This document shows positions 6,921 through 8,018 of a stretch of DNA of 8,018 nt, piece by piece. Origin of the DNA: Akkermansia sp. (lineage in GTDB: Bacteria > Verrucomicrobiota > Verrucomicrobiia > Verrucomicrobiales > Akkermansiaceae); NCBI GenBank assembly GCA_017555465.1, contig JAFZGH010000097.1:1-8018 (forward strand). The letters run 5' to 3'. The position numbers and the translations under genes were made by a program. The notes under the pieces are model-generated. The model made no database searches. It was given only the letters and a program-made list of their open reading frames with translations, and was not told where the DNA came from. The first letter of the stretch is position 1. The number at the start of each line of letters is the position of its first letter.

Positions 6921-6943
6921 TCCGTTCAAAAAAGCAGCAGGAT

Positions 6944-7222
6944 TTAGTAAAGAATCCCGGCTTTCTTGAGCGTGTTGTAGGCACCGTTCTTGGAGATGGT
7001 GCGCAGAGCCTTGCAGGAAATCTTCATGCGCAGGTAACCACCCTTGCCACCGTTGAGCTCGGGAACCCAGATGCGCTTCTCCTGAAGGTTGGGATACACA
7101 GTGCGGTTCACCACCTTGGTGACGTGACGGCCGATACCACCCTTCTTCTTGGCAAGACCGGAACGATGAATGCGGCGGCCCTTGTGCGGCATGGCAAATG
7201 TGATGTTGCAAATACGGGACAT
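6944..7222 (-). CDS. rpmB: Large-subunit ribosomal protein bL28
   Basis: Structural protein of the 50S subunit, 92 aa and strongly basic. The N-terminus MSRICNIT matches the family pattern (MSxxCxxTGxxP). PNLQEKRIWVPE at 44-55 and LRMKISCKALRTISKNG at 64-80 are the core bL28 segments. Residues of about 21-33 (SGLAKKKGGIGRH) are an insertion absent from the 78-aa E. coli protein but similar to what I recall in Chlamydia L28. No CxxC zinc pair is present. The start is fixed by the conserved N-terminus; no good Shine-Dalgarno precedes it (the bases are CACCTAGAACATCTT). It is transcribed from a strong promoter about 33 nt upstream, and the usual partner rpmG is not adjacent. Confidence 0.95.
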   Translation of the reverse strand: MSRICNITFAMPHKGRRIHRSGLAKKKGGIGRHVTKVVNRTVYPNLQEKRIWVPELNGGKGGYLRMKISCKALRTISKNGAYNTLKKAGILY

Positions 7223-7261
7223 AAGATGTTCTAGGTGATGTTAAAATTAATGCGGTGCGCT

Positions 7262-7289
7262 ATTTTACACAATTTGGGCGTGGCGTCAA
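7262..7289 (-). promoter_or_regulatory. Strong sigma70-type promoter for rpmB
   Basis: On the minus strand TTGACG (7289-7284), a 16-bp spacer, then TAAAAT (7267-7262); each hexamer matches consensus at 5 of 6 positions. The predicted start near 7255 gives a leader of about 33 nt. The rest of the divergent intergenic region up to 7434 is A-tract-rich (for example the A8 run at 7352-7359) and contains TATATA at 7411-7416 as a possible -10 for the plus-strand lipoprotein gene, with no matching -35. Confidence 0.75.
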
Positions 7290-7434
7290 GTAAAACTACA
7301 TCGAAAGGGGGAAAAAGTTTGAAGTTTCCTGGCAGGTAAACGACTGGAAGTAAAAAAAACACCAAAATGCTTGCAGGTTTCAAACAAAAAGATGTGGGTG
7401 GTGCGCCCGGTATATAGAGTGAATCAACAATTTT

Positions 7435-8018
7435 ATGGCAATGGATAGAAAAATGACATATGTGGCCGTGGCGCTCGGTGTTGCGCTGGGCTTCAGTTCG
7501 TGCACGGTATATGATTATCCGATGTACACGAGTGCATCGGTGGGCGTGAGTGGTCCGGGGTGGAGTACCTCCGTGGCGTGGACGGATGCGCGTTATGATG
7601 CGAATGGTTTTCCGATTTTCGGATATTCCTATGGCCAGCCTGTGTACGGGTACACAGCCAGCGGGGCTGCAGTATTTACCTTTGCGTCGCTTACGGCGAG
7701 CTGCTGGGTGCCCAGCTGGGGTCCGGCGCACTGGTATTGCGGGCATTGGCATTACCCGCGGCACATTCACCGCGTAAGTTGTCCGCCGAAGCACCCGGTG
7801 TGGCATCACCCGGGGCGGCAGGGTATCGCGCACCACCGCCCGGCTGCTGTGCATCGTCCTGCGGCACCGGCCAGGCCTGCCGTGCAGCACCGCCCGGTAG
7901 TGCAGCATAAACCCGCAGTGAATCACAAGCTGGTGGCGCAGCACAAACCAGCGGTGAATCACAAGCCAGCTGTGAACACGCGTCCTGCGGCGGCGCATCG
8001 TCCGGCACAGGTGCAGAA
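7435..8018 (+). CDS. Predicted His/Pro-rich lipoprotein, 3' end outside the window
   Basis: The frame is open from the ATG at 7435 to the window edge (194 codons, no stop). Residues of about 4-23 form a lipoprotein signal: a basic start, a hydrophobic stretch (VAVALGVALG) and a lipobox-like FSSC with Cys23 as the probable lipidated residue. Phe at -3 is unusual for a lipobox. Residues 24-113 are aromatic- and Gly-rich (NGFPIFGYSYGQPVYGY, then CWVPSWGPAHWYCGHWHYP) with Cys90, Cys102 and Cys116. From 131 to at least 190 there are ten tandem hexapeptides of the type (A/V)V(Q/N)H(K/R)P. Residues 99-190 contain 17 His, suggesting metal binding or electrostatic wall binding, but no function is established. 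ATGs at 7441 and 7453 are alternative starts; the latter has GGATAGA just upstream. A 255-codon minus-strand frame opposite is rejected as a shadow. Confidence 0.78.
   Translation, partial: MAMDRKMTYVAVALGVALGFSSCTVYDYPMYTSASVGVSGPGWSTSVAWTDARYDANGFPIFGYSYGQPVYGYTASGAAVFTFASLTASCWVPSWGPAHWYCGHWHYPRHIHRVSCPPKHPVWHHPGRQGIAHHRPAAVHRPAAPARPAVQHRPVVQHKPAVNHKLVAQHKPAVNHKPAVNTRPAAAHRPAQVQ
7825..8004 (+). repeat. Ten in-frame 18-bp repeats encoding His-Lys/Arg-Pro hexapeptides
   Basis: Ten consecutive six-codon units lie in perfect register: IAHHRP, AAVHRP, AAPARP, AVQHRP, VVQHKP, AVNHKL, VAQHKP, AVNHKP, AVNTRP, AAAHRP. His at position 4 is kept in eight of ten, a basic residue at position 5 in all ten, Pro at position 6 in nine. 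The units between 7891 and 7980 are the most alike at DNA level, which suggests recent slippage or duplication there. The array may go on past the window edge. Confidence 0.85.

Noticed and set aside
6789..6943. tRNA or other known RNA gene in the spacer after rpmB
   Set aside because: GGTTC-like and paired segments are present, but no cloverleaf with acceptor, anticodon and T arms in the right spacing could be built.
6769..6984. 71-codon minus-strand frame across the rpmB to 75-aa ORF spacer
   Set aside because: It overlaps both neighbours in a different frame, has no start signal, and encodes an Arg/Phe/Cys-rich sequence without any recognisable pattern.
7231..7998. 255-codon minus-strand frame opposite the lipoprotein
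   Set aside because: An Arg/His-rich shadow of the repeat region that runs across the rpmB promoter; the plus strand has a signal peptide, a lipobox and in-register peptide repeats.

Overview
The window looks like chromosomal DNA from a Verrucomicrobiota bacterium, most likely Akkermansia-like. Three things point there: a very large Gram-negative autotransporter, an rpmB-encoded bL28 with a Lys/Gly-rich insertion that I recall from chlamydial (PVC superphylum) L28, and genes that mostly lack Shine-Dalgarno sequences. The species call is inference from sequence character, not from a search.

Layout. Positions 1-128 carry no gene but hold five consecutive short hairpins with different stems joined by a conserved linker. 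A 24-bp-stem terminator follows at 129-180. From 189 to 3839 (minus strand) lies a 1216-aa autotransporter: signal peptide, long beta-rich passenger, C-terminal beta-barrel ending in Phe. Its own promoter sits at 3889-3917. Upstream, also on the minus strand, is a compact operon transcribed grpE (6430-5882), dnaJ (5860-4718), rsmE (4697-3954), with 20-21 bp gaps. A near-consensus promoter lies so close to grpE that the predicted transcript starts at the ATG, suggesting a leaderless mRNA. Further upstream are a 75-aa ORF (6788-6561) resembling a stand-alone integrase arm-type DNA-binding domain, with its own terminator, and rpmB for bL28 (7222-6944), which has a strong promoter. On the plus strand a predicted lipoprotein starts near 7435 and runs off the right edge. 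It is His/Pro-rich and carries at least ten in-register hexapeptide repeats.

How the genes fit together. GrpE and DnaJ are the nucleotide-exchange factor and J-domain partner of DnaK, which is not in this window. RsmE (16S rRNA methyltransferase) is a known companion of heat-shock operons in other bacteria (for example the Bacillus dnaK operon), so this is a reduced form of a familiar arrangement. bL28 is a ribosomal housekeeping gene. The autotransporter and the lipoprotein are envelope genes flanking this core. The least explained elements are the hairpin array, the stand-alone arm-like ORF with its structured upstream spacer, and the histidine-repeat lipoprotein.
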